Source of the DNA: CAZTUH01 sp964620485
Lineage (GTDB): Bacteria; Pseudomonadota; Gammaproteobacteria; Burkholderiales; Burkholderiaceae_B
DNA: 64,000 nt
Direction of reading: 5' to 3'
Assembly: GCA_964620485.1 (NCBI GenBank)
Contig: CAZUGU010000012.1
Coordinates: 1 to 64,000 of the forward strand
The notes under the pieces were generated by a model. It made no database searches. It had not been told where the DNA came from and saw nothing but the letters and a program-made list of their open reading frames with translations. Made by a program: the position numbers and the translations under genes. How positions within the stretch are numbered: the first letter of the stretch is position 1; each line of letters starts with the position of its first letter. Shown here piece by piece: positions 54,697 through 63,680 of the stretch.

Positions 54697-56808
54697 TTAG
54701 ATATCCTCATTATTGTTTACTGCTTTTAAAGATAAACGTAAACGACCTTTATCATCTGCTTCAATTACTTTAACACGTATCTGTTGTCCAACTGATAGAA
54801 TGTCTTTAATACTGGCGATTCGATAATTAGCAATCTCAGAGATATGCAATAAGCCATCCTTACCTGGTAAGACCCGAATAATTGCACCAAAGTCCAGAAG
54901 TCTTAATACTTGTCCATCATATATCTGTCCAACTTCAACTTCAGCCGTTAATTCCAAAATCCGACGTTGCGCTTCTTTTGCATTATTTTTATCGACACTA
55001 GAAATAGTTACTTTTCCATCATCAGAAATATCAATCTGTGTACCTGTTTCTTCGGTTAGATTTCGAATTGTTGTCCCAGCTTTTCCAATTACATCTCGTA
55101 TTTTTTCAGGTTTAATATTAATAGTTAGCATACTTGGGGCAAAATTTGATAAATTACTACGAGAAGAAATTATAGATTTATTCATTTCTTCTAAAATATT
55201 CAAACGACCTTCTTTAGCTTGTTCTAAGGATTTTTTTATTACTATATCAGTAATGCCTTGGATTTTTATATCCATTTGTAATGCTGTAATACCATTAATA
55301 GTACCAGCAACTTTAAAATCCATATCTCCAAGAAAATCTTCATCTCCAAGAATATCTGTTAATATGGAAAATTTTTCATTTTCTAAAATTAAACCCATTG
55401 CAACACCAGCTACATGATCTTTAATTGGTACACCAGCATCCATCATTGCAAGCGAACTACCACATACTGAAGCCATAGAAGAAGAGCCATTAGACTCTGT
55501 AATTTCTGACACTAGACGAATAGTATATTGAAATGCATCAACATTTGGTAAAACTGGCAATAAAGCTCTTTTAGCTAAACGACCGTGACCAATTTCCCGA
55601 CGTTTAGGTATGCCAATACGACCTATTTCTCCAGTAGCAAAAGCTGGCATGTTATAATGAAGCATAAATCGTTCTCTATATTCACCCATTAAAGCATCAA
55701 TTACTTGTTCATTTTGTTTAGTGCCTAAAGTTGTAACAACTAAAGCCTGAGTTTCACCTCGTGTGAATAAGGCACTACCATGTGCACGAGGTAAGATACC
55801 TAGTTGTATATCAATTGGTCGAACTGTTCTAGTATCACGTCCATCAATACGTGGCTCACCTCTTAATATTTTGCTTCGCAAAATATTTGATCTTATATCA
55901 ATCAAGATATTATCAATTGTTACATTATTTGGAATAACCTGACCCGTTGCAACAGCTTTTTCAGTAAGTATTTTTTTTACATCAGAGTGAATCTTATTTA
56001 ATTGATTTACTCGATCTTGTTTATCACGTATCTTATATACAGCTTCTAAGCTTGTATGTGAAATAGCTTCTATTTCTGAAAATAGAAACTTATTTTGAAT
56101 CGGTAATTGATAATCCCATTCTGGCTTTCCGGCCTCAGAAACTAGTTCATGAATTTTATCTATAACAACCTGAATTTTATCATGACCAAATTCTATAGCT
56201 TTGAGCATGATATCTTCAGATAGTTCATCTGCTTCAGACTCAACCATCAAAACCGAATTTTCCGTTGCTGCTACAACTAAATTTAGTTTAGAAAAAACAA
56301 GTTGAGATTGCGTTGGATTAAGTATATATTCATTATTAATATAACCTACACGAGCTGCGCCAATTGGACCATCAAATGGTATTCCTGAAATTGATAAAGC
56401 TGCAGAAGCAGCTATTAAAGCCGGTATATCTGGATCAATATCTGGATTTACTGATAATGTATGTAATACAATTTGTACTTCATTATAAAACCACTTTGGA
56501 AATAATGGACGTAAGGGTCGATCAATTAAACGAGAAGTTAATATTTCTTTTTCAGATGGTCTACCTTCTCTTTTAAAAAAACCACCTGGAATACGACCTG
56601 CTGCATAGGTTTTTTCAATATAATCTACAGATAATGGAAGAAAATTTTGCTCAATTTTTGATTCTTGACAAGCAACAACAGTTGCCAAAACTACTGTATC
56701 ATCAATTGTTACTAATACAGAACCTGAAGCTTGTCGAGCAATCTTACCGGTTTCCATTGTAACTGTATGTTGACCATATTGAAACGATTTAGTCACTTTG
56801 TTAAACAT
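54697..56808 (-). CDS. pnp: Polyribonucleotide nucleotidyltransferase (PNPase)
   Basis: PNPase degrades RNA 3' to 5' with phosphate and is part of the degradosome. The 703-residue protein has two RNase PH domains (with ARQASGSVLVTIDDTVVLATVV and RGETQALVVTTLGT), a KH domain (IRDVIGKAGTTIRNL) and a C-terminal S1 domain (GQIYDGQVLRLLDFGAIIRVLPGKDGLLHISEI). The ATG at 56808 starts MFNKVTKSFQYGQHTV, the betaproteobacterial N-terminus, with AAGGA upstream; the longer frame begins with TTG. It follows rpsO, the conserved rpsO-pnp order. Confidence 0.97.
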   Translation of the reverse strand: MFNKVTKSFQYGQHTVTMETGKIARQASGSVLVTIDDTVVLATVVACQESKIEQNFLPLSVDYIEKTYAAGRIPGGFFKREGRPSEKEILTSRLIDRPLRPLFPKWFYNEVQIVLHTLSVNPDIDPDIPALIAASAALSISGIPFDGPIGAARVGYINNEYILNPTQSQLVFSKLNLVVAATENSVLMVESEADELSEDIMLKAIEFGHDKIQVVIDKIHELVSEAGKPEWDYQLPIQNKFLFSEIEAISHTSLEAVYKIRDKQDRVNQLNKIHSDVKKILTEKAVATGQVIPNNVTIDNILIDIRSNILRSKILRGEPRIDGRDTRTVRPIDIQLGILPRAHGSALFTRGETQALVVTTLGTKQNEQVIDALMGEYRERFMLHYNMPAFATGEIGRIGIPKRREIGHGRLAKRALLPVLPNVDAFQYTIRLVSEITESNGSSSMASVCGSSLAMMDAGVPIKDHVAGVAMGLILENEKFSILTDILGDEDFLGDMDFKVAGTINGITALQMDIKIQGITDIVIKKSLEQAKEGRLNILEEMNKSIISSRSNLSNFAPSMLTINIKPEKIRDVIGKAGTTIRNLTEETGTQIDISDDGKVTISSVDKNNAKEAQRRILELTAEVEVGQIYDGQVLRLLDFGAIIRVLPGKDGLLHISEIANYRIASIKDILSVGQQIRVKVIEADDKGRLRLSLKAVNNNEDI

Positions 56809-56915
56809 AACAAATGATTCCTTAGAAATGAAAAAATCCGCAGTCGACGCAAACGAATCTTTCTGATAATGCATCAACTACGGTTAAATTATCTAGAATA
56901 AAATTCCTTCTTCTA

Positions 56916-57185
56916 TTACTTACGTAAGCCAAGTTTTTCAATTAAAACTCTATAAGAATTAGAATTTTGTCCTTTGAGATAATTGAGTAATTTACGACGA
57001 CGATTGACCATTTGTAGTAAACCTCGACGCGAGTGATGATCTTTTGTATGTTGCTTAAAATGATCTGTTAATCCATTAATACGAAAAGTAAGCAAAGCAA
57101 TTTGAACTTCAGGTGAACCAGTGTCATTTTTTTTACGCTGGAATTTTGTAACAACCTGAGCTTTATTCATTTCAGATATAAACAT
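56916..57185 (-). CDS. rpsO: 30S ribosomal protein S15
   Basis: An 89-residue S15 that binds 16S rRNA early in assembly. NDTGSPEVQIALLTFRINGLTDHFK, DHHSRRGLLQMVNRRRKLLNYLK and EKLGLRK are the family core, with the same length as in relatives. It precedes pnp by 107 bases on the same strand. Confidence 0.97.
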   Translation of the reverse strand: MFISEMNKAQVVTKFQRKKNDTGSPEVQIALLTFRINGLTDHFKQHTKDHHSRRGLLQMVNRRRKLLNYLKGQNSNSYRVLIEKLGLRK

Positions 57186-57335
57186 TTATTCAACCTCTTC
57201 AACAAGCGCTAAATACGAGGTAAATTAGCGTGATCAAGTAAAAATAACTAATAAAAACAACTAATAAACAAAATAATTAATTAGAAAAACAAATATGGTT
57301 TGTTATTATGAAAGATTTTTCACTGAAAATATAAT

Positions 57336-58115
57336 TCAAATAATTGGCATTATATCAGTTTTCTTGAATCGCTTTTTACATTGCCAGTTCCAAATAAAAA
57401 TTAGCCAACCTGATAGGCTATATAATGTAAAAATACAGAATAGTATAATTGGAGGATTACTAGATACAAAAATAAATATAGCCACTACTAGTAAAATACT
57501 CCAAAATGGCACGCTACGACCCAAAGCAAAATTTTTTCCACTAAAAAATGGAATATTACTCACCATTGCAATACCTGCATATATTGTCAGTATAAAAGAA
57601 AACCATGAAATTTTTACACTATGAATTGATAGTTCATTTTCAACATCAACATTTAACCATATAAAACTCGCAATTAAAGCAGCAGCAGCAGGGCTGGGTA
57701 AGCCCTGAAAAAAGCTTTTATTAGTACTTTTAATATTTGCATTAAAACGCGCTAATCTCAATGCAGTACTAGCGACGTAAAAAAAAGCTGCTAACCATCC
57801 TAAACGACCTAAACTATTTAATATCCATTCATACATTACTAAAGCTGGTGCTATACCAAAAGTAGCCATGTCAGATAATGAATCATACTGTTCTCCAAAT
57901 GCAGATTGTGTATTTGTTAATCGAGCAACGCGACCATCCATTCCATCAAGTACCATTGCGAAAAATATTGCAATTGCAGCAATCTCAAACCTTGAATGTA
58001 TTGCTTGAACTATGGAATAAAATCCAACAAACAAAGCTGAAGTTGTAAATGCATTAGGTAATAAATAAATACTCCGGTGCCGATTTTCTTGGTCATGCAC
58101 AGCAAAATTTAACAT
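57336..58115 (-). CDS. pssA: CDP-diacylglycerol-serine O-phosphatidyltransferase
   Basis: PssA makes phosphatidylserine, the substrate of Psd. The 259-residue membrane protein has the CDP-alcohol phosphotransferase motif, seen as DGMDGRVARLTNTQSAFGEQYDSLSD, with the required Asp residues, and about six to eight hydrophobic helices. It lies between ilvC and rpsO on the minus strand. In Bordetella-like genomes psd is next to it and leuA follows; both are missing here (psd is at 34938). Confidence 0.95.
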   Translation of the reverse strand: MLNFAVHDQENRHRSIYLLPNAFTTSALFVGFYSIVQAIHSRFEIAAIAIFFAMVLDGMDGRVARLTNTQSAFGEQYDSLSDMATFGIAPALVMYEWILNSLGRLGWLAAFFYVASTALRLARFNANIKSTNKSFFQGLPSPAAAALIASFIWLNVDVENELSIHSVKISWFSFILTIYAGIAMVSNIPFFSGKNFALGRSVPFWSILLVVAIFIFVSSNPPIILFCIFTLYSLSGWLIFIWNWQCKKRFKKTDIMPII

Positions 58116-58224
58116 AGTTAAATAGCCTATCTAATATTAGCGTAACAACTGGTATTAGTTATGCATATAGGAAAAGAAATTTAATTAGATTATATTGATC
58201 TAATAATATTTTGTAAGTAATTTA

Positions 58225-59241
58225 TCAATTCTTAGACCTATTCACTAATTTATTTTCTGAGATCCAAGGCATCATAGCACGTAATTTCGAACCTACTTGT
58301 TCAATTTCTGATTCATTATTAAGACGACGAAGTGCATTCAATACTGGTTTACCGGATAAATTTTCAAGAATAAATTTTCTTGCGTATTTACCAGTTTGAA
58401 TATCCATCAAACATTGACGCATGGTATTACGCGTTTCTTGATTAATAATTTTTTTTCCGGTCTCATATTCACCAAATTCTGCATTATTAGAAATCGAATA
58501 ATTCATATTAGAAATTCCGCCTTCATATAACAGATCAACAATTAATTTTAGTTCGTGCAAGCATTCAAAATAGGCCATTTCTGGTGCATAACCAGCTTCT
58601 ACTAGAGTCTCGAAACCAGCTTTAATTAATTCAACAGTACCACCACATAAAACAACTTGTTCTCCAAATAAATCGGTTTCAGTTTCTTCACGGAAGCTGG
58701 TTTCGATAATTCCAGCACGACCACCTCCATTCGCACATGAATAAGCTAAAGCAATATCTCTGGCTATACCAGATTTATCTTGATGAATTGCAATTAAGTG
58801 TGGTACTCCACCACCTTGCTTATATGTATTACGAACAGTATGTCCCGGAGCTTTTGGTGCTACCATGAAAACATCAAGATCATCACGTGGTATTATTTGT
58901 CCATAATGTATATTGAATCCATGCGCAAATGCCAATGCTGATCCTTTATTAATATTATTATGTACTTCATCTCGATAAATAGACGCCATATCTTCATCCG
59001 GTACTAACATCATAACAATTTCAGCAACTTTTACTGCGTCAATAACATTTTCTACTTGAAATCCAGCATTAGATGCTTTCTTCCATGAAGAACCGTCTTT
59101 TCTTAATCCAATAATTACTTGAATTCCAGATTCTTTCAAATTTAATGCATGAGCATGACCTTGTGAACCATAACCAATAATAGCAACTTTTTTATTTTGT
59201 ATTATTGACAAATCGCAATCCTTATCATAAAAAACTTTCAT
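58225..59241 (-). CDS. ilvC: Ketol-acid reductoisomerase
   Basis: IlvC rearranges and reduces acetohydroxy acids in valine, isoleucine and pantothenate synthesis. The 338-residue class I enzyme has the NADPH motif GYGSQGHAHALNL (from residue 23), APKAPGHTVRNTYKQGGGVP, DLFGEQVVLCGG with Mg2+-binding acids, and YFECLHELKLIVDLLYEGG. It follows ilvN by about 70 bases in the ilvB-ilvN-ilvC block. Confidence 0.97.
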   Translation of the reverse strand: MKVFYDKDCDLSIIQNKKVAIIGYGSQGHAHALNLKESGIQVIIGLRKDGSSWKKASNAGFQVENVIDAVKVAEIVMMLVPDEDMASIYRDEVHNNINKGSALAFAHGFNIHYGQIIPRDDLDVFMVAPKAPGHTVRNTYKQGGGVPHLIAIHQDKSGIARDIALAYSCANGGGRAGIIETSFREETETDLFGEQVVLCGGTVELIKAGFETLVEAGYAPEMAYFECLHELKLIVDLLYEGGISNMNYSISNNAEFGEYETGKKIINQETRNTMRQCLMDIQTGKYARKFILENLSGKPVLNALRRLNNESEIEQVGSKLRAMMPWISENKLVNRSKN

Positions 59242-59313
59242 AGCACTACACCTATCCTTTTAAAATGTCATTTTTAAAATAAATTTTTATTAAATATTTT
59301 TGCAATTTAATAT

Positions 59314-59808
59314 TTAAACTTTAAGTATACGTTCACCACGACCAATACCTGATACACCAGTACGAACTGTTTCCAAAACAACGTTTGTATCTAAAGATTT
59401 TATAAAAGCTTGAATCTTTTCTTGCATTCCCGTTAATTCTATAGTATAGGATTTTTCTGTTACATCAATAATTCGACCGCGAAAAATATCCGCCATACGT
59501 TTCATTTCCTCACGTTCCTTTCCAATAGCACGAACTTTAATTAATACTAATTCTCGTTCAATGTGAGGACTTTCCGTAAGATTAACCACTTTGACAACAT
59601 CGATTAACCTATTCAAATGTTTTGTTATTTGTTCAATTATTTGTTCTGAACAAGTGGTAATAACTGTCAAACGAGATAACGTTATATCCTCTGTAGGAGC
59701 TACAGTCAAAGTTTCAATATTATAACCACGTGCAGAAAATAAACCAACTACTCTTGATAAAACTCCAGGTTCATTTTCCATAAGTACTGATACTATATAT
59801 TTCTTCAT
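59314..59808 (-). CDS. ilvN: Acetolactate synthase small (regulatory) subunit
   Basis: The regulatory subunit gives valine feedback control and full activity to IlvB. The start at 59808 gives MKKYIVSVLMENEPGVLSRVVGLFSARGYNIETL, an ACT domain, and 164 residues; the longer frame to 59883 reads into ilvB. AGGGA precedes the ATG and ilvB ends 11 bases upstream. The C-terminal domain with IIDVTEKSYTIELTG is normal. Some databases call it ilvH. Confidence 0.95.
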   Translation of the reverse strand: MKKYIVSVLMENEPGVLSRVVGLFSARGYNIETLTVAPTEDITLSRLTVITTCSEQIIEQITKHLNRLIDVVKVVNLTESPHIERELVLIKVRAIGKEREEMKRMADIFRGRIIDVTEKSYTIELTGMQEKIQAFIKSLDTNVVLETVRTGVSGIGRGERILKV

Positions 59809-59819
59809 GAAAGGATTCC

Positions 59820-61538
59820 CTACTGTTGTTCTGGATTGAACATCATTTCCGTCAATCCACGACCTGCTTTGACCATAGGCCAAACATTTTCAGTATGATC
59901 TGTAATGAAATCTATAAAAACTAGCCGATCTTTATATTTTGAAAAAGTTTCATATAAAACAGGTTCTACATCTACTGGACGATCTATTCGAAAACCGACA
60001 TGTCCATAAGATTCTGCCAATTTTACAAAATCAGGTAAAGAATCAATATAAGATGAAGAATATCTAGAATCATAATCAATTTGTTGCCATTGTCTGACCA
60101 TACCTAAAAAGTGATTATTTAGACAAAGAATTTTTGGTGTTAATCGATATTGTTGACAGGTCGAAAGTTCTTGAATATTCATTTGGATAGATGCTTCACC
60201 TGTAATTACAGCAACTGGTGCTCCTGGATTAGCCATTTGTACACCAATTGCATAAGGCAAACCAACTCCCATAGTTCCAAGTCCGCCAGAATTAATCCAG
60301 CGACGAGGATAATCAAACCCATAATATTGGGCTGCCCACATTTGATGCTGCCCTACATCTGATGTAATAAACGCATCACCATTTGTAATGTCTCTTAGTT
60401 TTTCAATTACAAACTGTGGTTTAATGAGAGCACTAGAATTGCTATATTTCATACATTTTTTTCCTCTCCAAATTTCTATTTGTTTCCACCAATTTTCAAT
60501 AGAAATAGGATTAGCATTTATATGTAATTTTTCATAATTAGTTATCAATTCAACTAATACATCTTTAATATCACCAACAATAGGTATATCTACAGGAACT
60601 CTTTTAGAGATTGATGAAGGATCAATATCTATATGAATAATTTTTCTAACATTTTTTGAAAAATCCTTCGGATTTCCAATTACTCTATCATCAAAACGGG
60701 TACCAATAGCTAATAATACATCTCCATGTTGCATTGCCATATTTGCTTCATAGGTTCCATGCATTCCTGGCATACCAAGATATTGGTTATCAGTTGATGG
60801 TATCGATCCTAACCCCATTAAAGTATTAGTACATGGAGCACCAAGTATCTTTATTAATCTTTTTAATTCATTTGTTGCATTTGCTAAAATAACGCCACCA
60901 CCTGTATAAATTATAGGTTTCTCTGCTTTTAAGAGAATCTGTACTGCTTTTTTAATTTGCCCCTGATGCCCCTTTTTAATAGGAGAATAAGAACGCATAT
61001 TATTACATTCTTGCTTAACATGTAAATGTCTGTATTTAGCAGCAGTAATATCTTTCGGAATATCAACTAAAACAGGTCCAGGTCTGCCTGTATTTGCGAT
61101 ATGAAATGCCCGATGAATAGTTTCAGCTAATTTTTTGATATCTCTTACCAAAAAATTATGTTTCACACAAGGTCGTGTAATTCCAACAGTATCACATTCT
61201 TGAAATGCATCTTCACCAATTGAAGAAGTAGCAACTTGACCACTAATAATTACTATAGGAATAGAATCCATATAAGCAGTTGCAATACCAGTTATTGCAT
61301 TAGTAACACCAGGCCCGCTAGTTACTAGACATACCCCAATCTTATTTGAGGAACGTGAATAAGCATCAGCTGCGTGAACGGCTGCTTGCTCATGTCTCAC
61401 CAGAATATGTTGAAATTTATCTTGTTTAAAAATTGAGTCATATATATAAAGTACTGCGCCACCTGGATAACCGAAAATATGCTCAACACCTTCATCAATT
61501 AGACATTGTACAAGTATATCTGCACCATTCATTTCCAT
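59820..61538 (-). CDS. ilvB: Acetolactate synthase large (catalytic) subunit
   Basis: The ThDP- and FAD-dependent enzyme that makes acetolactate and acetohydroxybutyrate. The 572-residue protein has FGYPGGAVLYIYD, RHEQAAVHAADAYSR with the catalytic Glu, GGLGTMGVGLPYAIG and the ThDP/Mg motif TGEASIQMNIQEL...NNHFLGMVRQW. The motif has GEAS where some families have GDGS; I believe this is common in betaproteobacteria. AAGGGA precedes the ATG. First gene of ilvB-ilvN-ilvC. Often named ilvI. Confidence 0.96.
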   Translation of the reverse strand: MEMNGADILVQCLIDEGVEHIFGYPGGAVLYIYDSIFKQDKFQHILVRHEQAAVHAADAYSRSSNKIGVCLVTSGPGVTNAITGIATAYMDSIPIVIISGQVATSSIGEDAFQECDTVGITRPCVKHNFLVRDIKKLAETIHRAFHIANTGRPGPVLVDIPKDITAAKYRHLHVKQECNNMRSYSPIKKGHQGQIKKAVQILLKAEKPIIYTGGGVILANATNELKRLIKILGAPCTNTLMGLGSIPSTDNQYLGMPGMHGTYEANMAMQHGDVLLAIGTRFDDRVIGNPKDFSKNVRKIIHIDIDPSSISKRVPVDIPIVGDIKDVLVELITNYEKLHINANPISIENWWKQIEIWRGKKCMKYSNSSALIKPQFVIEKLRDITNGDAFITSDVGQHQMWAAQYYGFDYPRRWINSGGLGTMGVGLPYAIGVQMANPGAPVAVITGEASIQMNIQELSTCQQYRLTPKILCLNNHFLGMVRQWQQIDYDSRYSSSYIDSLPDFVKLAESYGHVGFRIDRPVDVEPVLYETFSKYKDRLVFIDFITDHTENVWPMVKAGRGLTEMMFNPEQQ

Positions 61539-62064
61539 AATGTAATTCCCTTACGAAAGTAACTTAATATACTAAAAGATATTAAATATTTAGATAATGA
61601 GACCAATTAATAGCTAACTGCTTTTAATTGATAATCTTTATTTAATCTAATAGAACTAGTAGAAATAATTCATTCAATTCATTGAATTGACTAAAAATTT
61701 ATTCCATCTGATGAGATCTAACTATAGAATAAGTTTTTTTCGATTTTTAAAATACTTGTTATATTGCAAAGATGTTTTAGTGGAATACTTAAATATAATG
61801 AGCCTCAGCTAAGGATGAAAGAAATTATTCTAAATAATACTAAGAGGTTCTTAAATCCTTCTTAATTATTTTGAGGTGAAATAACTAGTTCTTCACAAGA
61901 AGAGTATTTTTATAAAAATTAAAAAATCAATTAATCAGAATAATTTGACATTAAATACTAAAACCTAGAATCTGTCTATTTTCCAATTTAAATAAGCTTT
62001 AAACTTTAAAGTTTCGTATAAAGAATAGTAATATAAACATATTAACTGTAGAATTAGTACTCTT
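61539..62064. other. Gene-free spacer upstream of ilvB
   Basis: Contains the presumed ilvB promoter, not identified. A small palindrome tcaattca-t-tgaattga lies at 61674-61690, about 140 bases from the ilvB start. No leader peptide rich in branched-chain residues with a terminator was recognised. Confidence 0.45.
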
Positions 62065-62153
62065 GGAGAGGTGACAGAGCGGCTAAATGTACCTGATTCG
62101 AAATCAGGAATGCAGTTTTTGCATCATGGGTTCGAATCCCATCCTCTCCGCCA
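62065..62153 (+). tRNA. tRNA-Ser (anticodon CGA)
   Basis: An 89-base class II tRNA with acceptor GGAGAGG/CCTCTCC, anticodon stem CTGAT/ATCAG, anticodon CGA (reads TCG), a long variable arm (tgcagtttttgcatc) and encoded CCA. It is divergent from ilvB. Confidence 0.96.
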
Positions 62154-62280
62154 AAAAACCAGAAAAAATCGTTCAAATTTTTTGACTCGTTTTATTAAAA
62201 ATACTCTTATTCATTTTTAAATCTGTTTTGTATCTTTTCTTATATTCTTATATATTAGAATCAATTAAAAAATAAAGGTT

Positions 62281-62322
62281 AAAATAAATCTGAATTTATA
62301 TAAATAAATTCAGATTTATTTT
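62281..62322. terminator. Hairpin over the serS stop codon, 19-bp arms
   Basis: Arms 62281-62299 and 62304-62322 are exact reverse complements with a 4-base loop. On the minus strand it covers the serS stop and is followed after 3 bases by a T-rich stretch, so it is a likely intrinsic terminator of serS. Confidence 0.7.
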
Positions 62323-63680
62323 TTAGTTGGTTCTAATATAGTGGTTCCTCCCATATATGATAATAATGCTTCAGGGATTAAAACACTGCCATCTTCTCTC
62401 TGGTAATTTTCTAGTACAGCTACCAATGTCCTTCCAACTGCTAATGCAGAACCATTCAAGGTATGAACATATTCTAGATCACCATAATTATTACGAAACC
62501 TTGCTTTCATACGTCTTGCTTGAAACGTTTCACAGTTTGAGACTGAAGAAATTTCTCGCCATGTATTTTGTGTTGGTAGCCATACTTCTAAATCATATGT
62601 TTTAGATGATGCAAAACCTATATCGCCTGTACATAATAACATAACTCGATAAGGCAATTGCAGTAATTGAAGAACATGCTCTGCATGACTGACCATGTCC
62701 TCTAAAGCCTTGTATGAAAGACTTGGATGTGAAATTGTTACAAGTTCTATTTTATCAAACTGGTGTTGTCGGATCATACCACATATATCTAAACCACCAC
62801 TACCTGCTTCGGAACGAAAACATGGTGTATGCGCCGTAAACTTTATTGGTAGATCACTCAGCGGGATAATAGTATTACTTACTGCATTTGTCAAAGTAAC
62901 TTCTGATGTAGAAATAAGAAATTGATTTTTCAATATATGAGTATTGGAATCTTTTTGATCATTTTTATTAAATTTTTCTATACTGTTCCCTTTAATAACA
63001 GAGAAAACATCATCTTTAAATTTAGGAAGTTGGCCAATATTAAATAAAGTAGATTCATTTACTATATATGGCGTATGACATTCAGTATAACCATGAATGT
63101 CAGTCTGAAGATCTAACATAAATTGTGCAAGAGCTCTATGCAGACGTGCTATTCCACCGCGTAAAAATGAAAATCGTGAGCCGGATAATTTAGAAGCTAA
63201 ATTTAAATCAAGTCCTAGTGATTCACCTAAAGTTACATGATTCCTTGGTTTAAAATTTAATAAATTAGGATTGGAATCTGTATATTCAAAAGAATTTGGG
63301 ATCCATCGACGTACTTCGATGTTATCCTTATTAGATGTACCAAATGGTACACTATGATGTTGTAAATTTGGTAAAGATATTAATATTTCATAAATATTTT
63401 GTTTCAAAACTACTAATTCTTCTTGAAGTTTTTTGATCTCAATGGCTATCAATTGAGATTCTTTCATTATATCAGAAGTATCTTGATCGTTAACTTTATA
63501 TGCCCCAACTAATTTTGCTAGAACATTTCTTCTAGCCTGAAAACTTTGTATTTTTAGTTGTATCGTTTTACGACGATTATCTAATTCCTGAAATTGAATT
63601 AGATTAAAATTGAAACCTCGATTTTTAAAGTTTTTTAAAATTGTCTGTGTGTTTTTGCGTAACAAATTTGGATCTAACAT
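62316..63680 (-). CDS. serS: Serine-tRNA ligase
   Basis: SerS charges tRNA-Ser and tRNA-Sec. The 454-residue class II synthetase has an N-terminal coiled-coil arm (about residues 25-105), motif 2 in CFRSEAGSGGLDICGMIRQHQFDKIEL and motif 3 in LNGSALAVGRTLVAVLENYQREDGSVLIPEAL. It is about 20-25 residues longer than E. coli SerS because of an insertion with NSIEKFNKNDQKDSNT near residue 230. It lies 160 bases from the divergently oriented end of tRNA-Ser(CGA), one of its substrates. Confidence 0.97.
   Translation of the reverse strand: MLDPNLLRKNTQTILKNFKNRGFNFNLIQFQELDNRRKTIQLKIQSFQARRNVLAKLVGAYKVNDQDTSDIMKESQLIAIEIKKLQEELVVLKQNIYEILISLPNLQHHSVPFGTSNKDNIEVRRWIPNSFEYTDSNPNLLNFKPRNHVTLGESLGLDLNLASKLSGSRFSFLRGGIARLHRALAQFMLDLQTDIHGYTECHTPYIVNESTLFNIGQLPKFKDDVFSVIKGNSIEKFNKNDQKDSNTHILKNQFLISTSEVTLTNAVSNTIIPLSDLPIKFTAHTPCFRSEAGSGGLDICGMIRQHQFDKIELVTISHPSLSYKALEDMVSHAEHVLQLLQLPYRVMLLCTGDIGFASSKTYDLEVWLPTQNTWREISSVSNCETFQARRMKARFRNNYGDLEYVHTLNGSALAVGRTLVAVLENYQREDGSVLIPEALLSYMGGTTILEPTKK

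Noticed and set aside
57295..57624. 109-codon plus-strand frame opposite the end of pssA
   Set aside because: It lies mostly antisense to the CDP-alcohol phosphotransferase gene and its translation matches no family I know.
60200..60300. GEAS in place of GDGS in the ThDP motif of acetolactate synthase
   Set aside because: I recall GEAS/GEGS variants in betaproteobacterial enzymes, and Glu can serve the same role, so it is not treated as damage.
61539..62064. Attenuation leader peptide for ilvBNC
   Set aside because: No short frame rich in Ile, Val and Leu followed by a terminator hairpin could be found.
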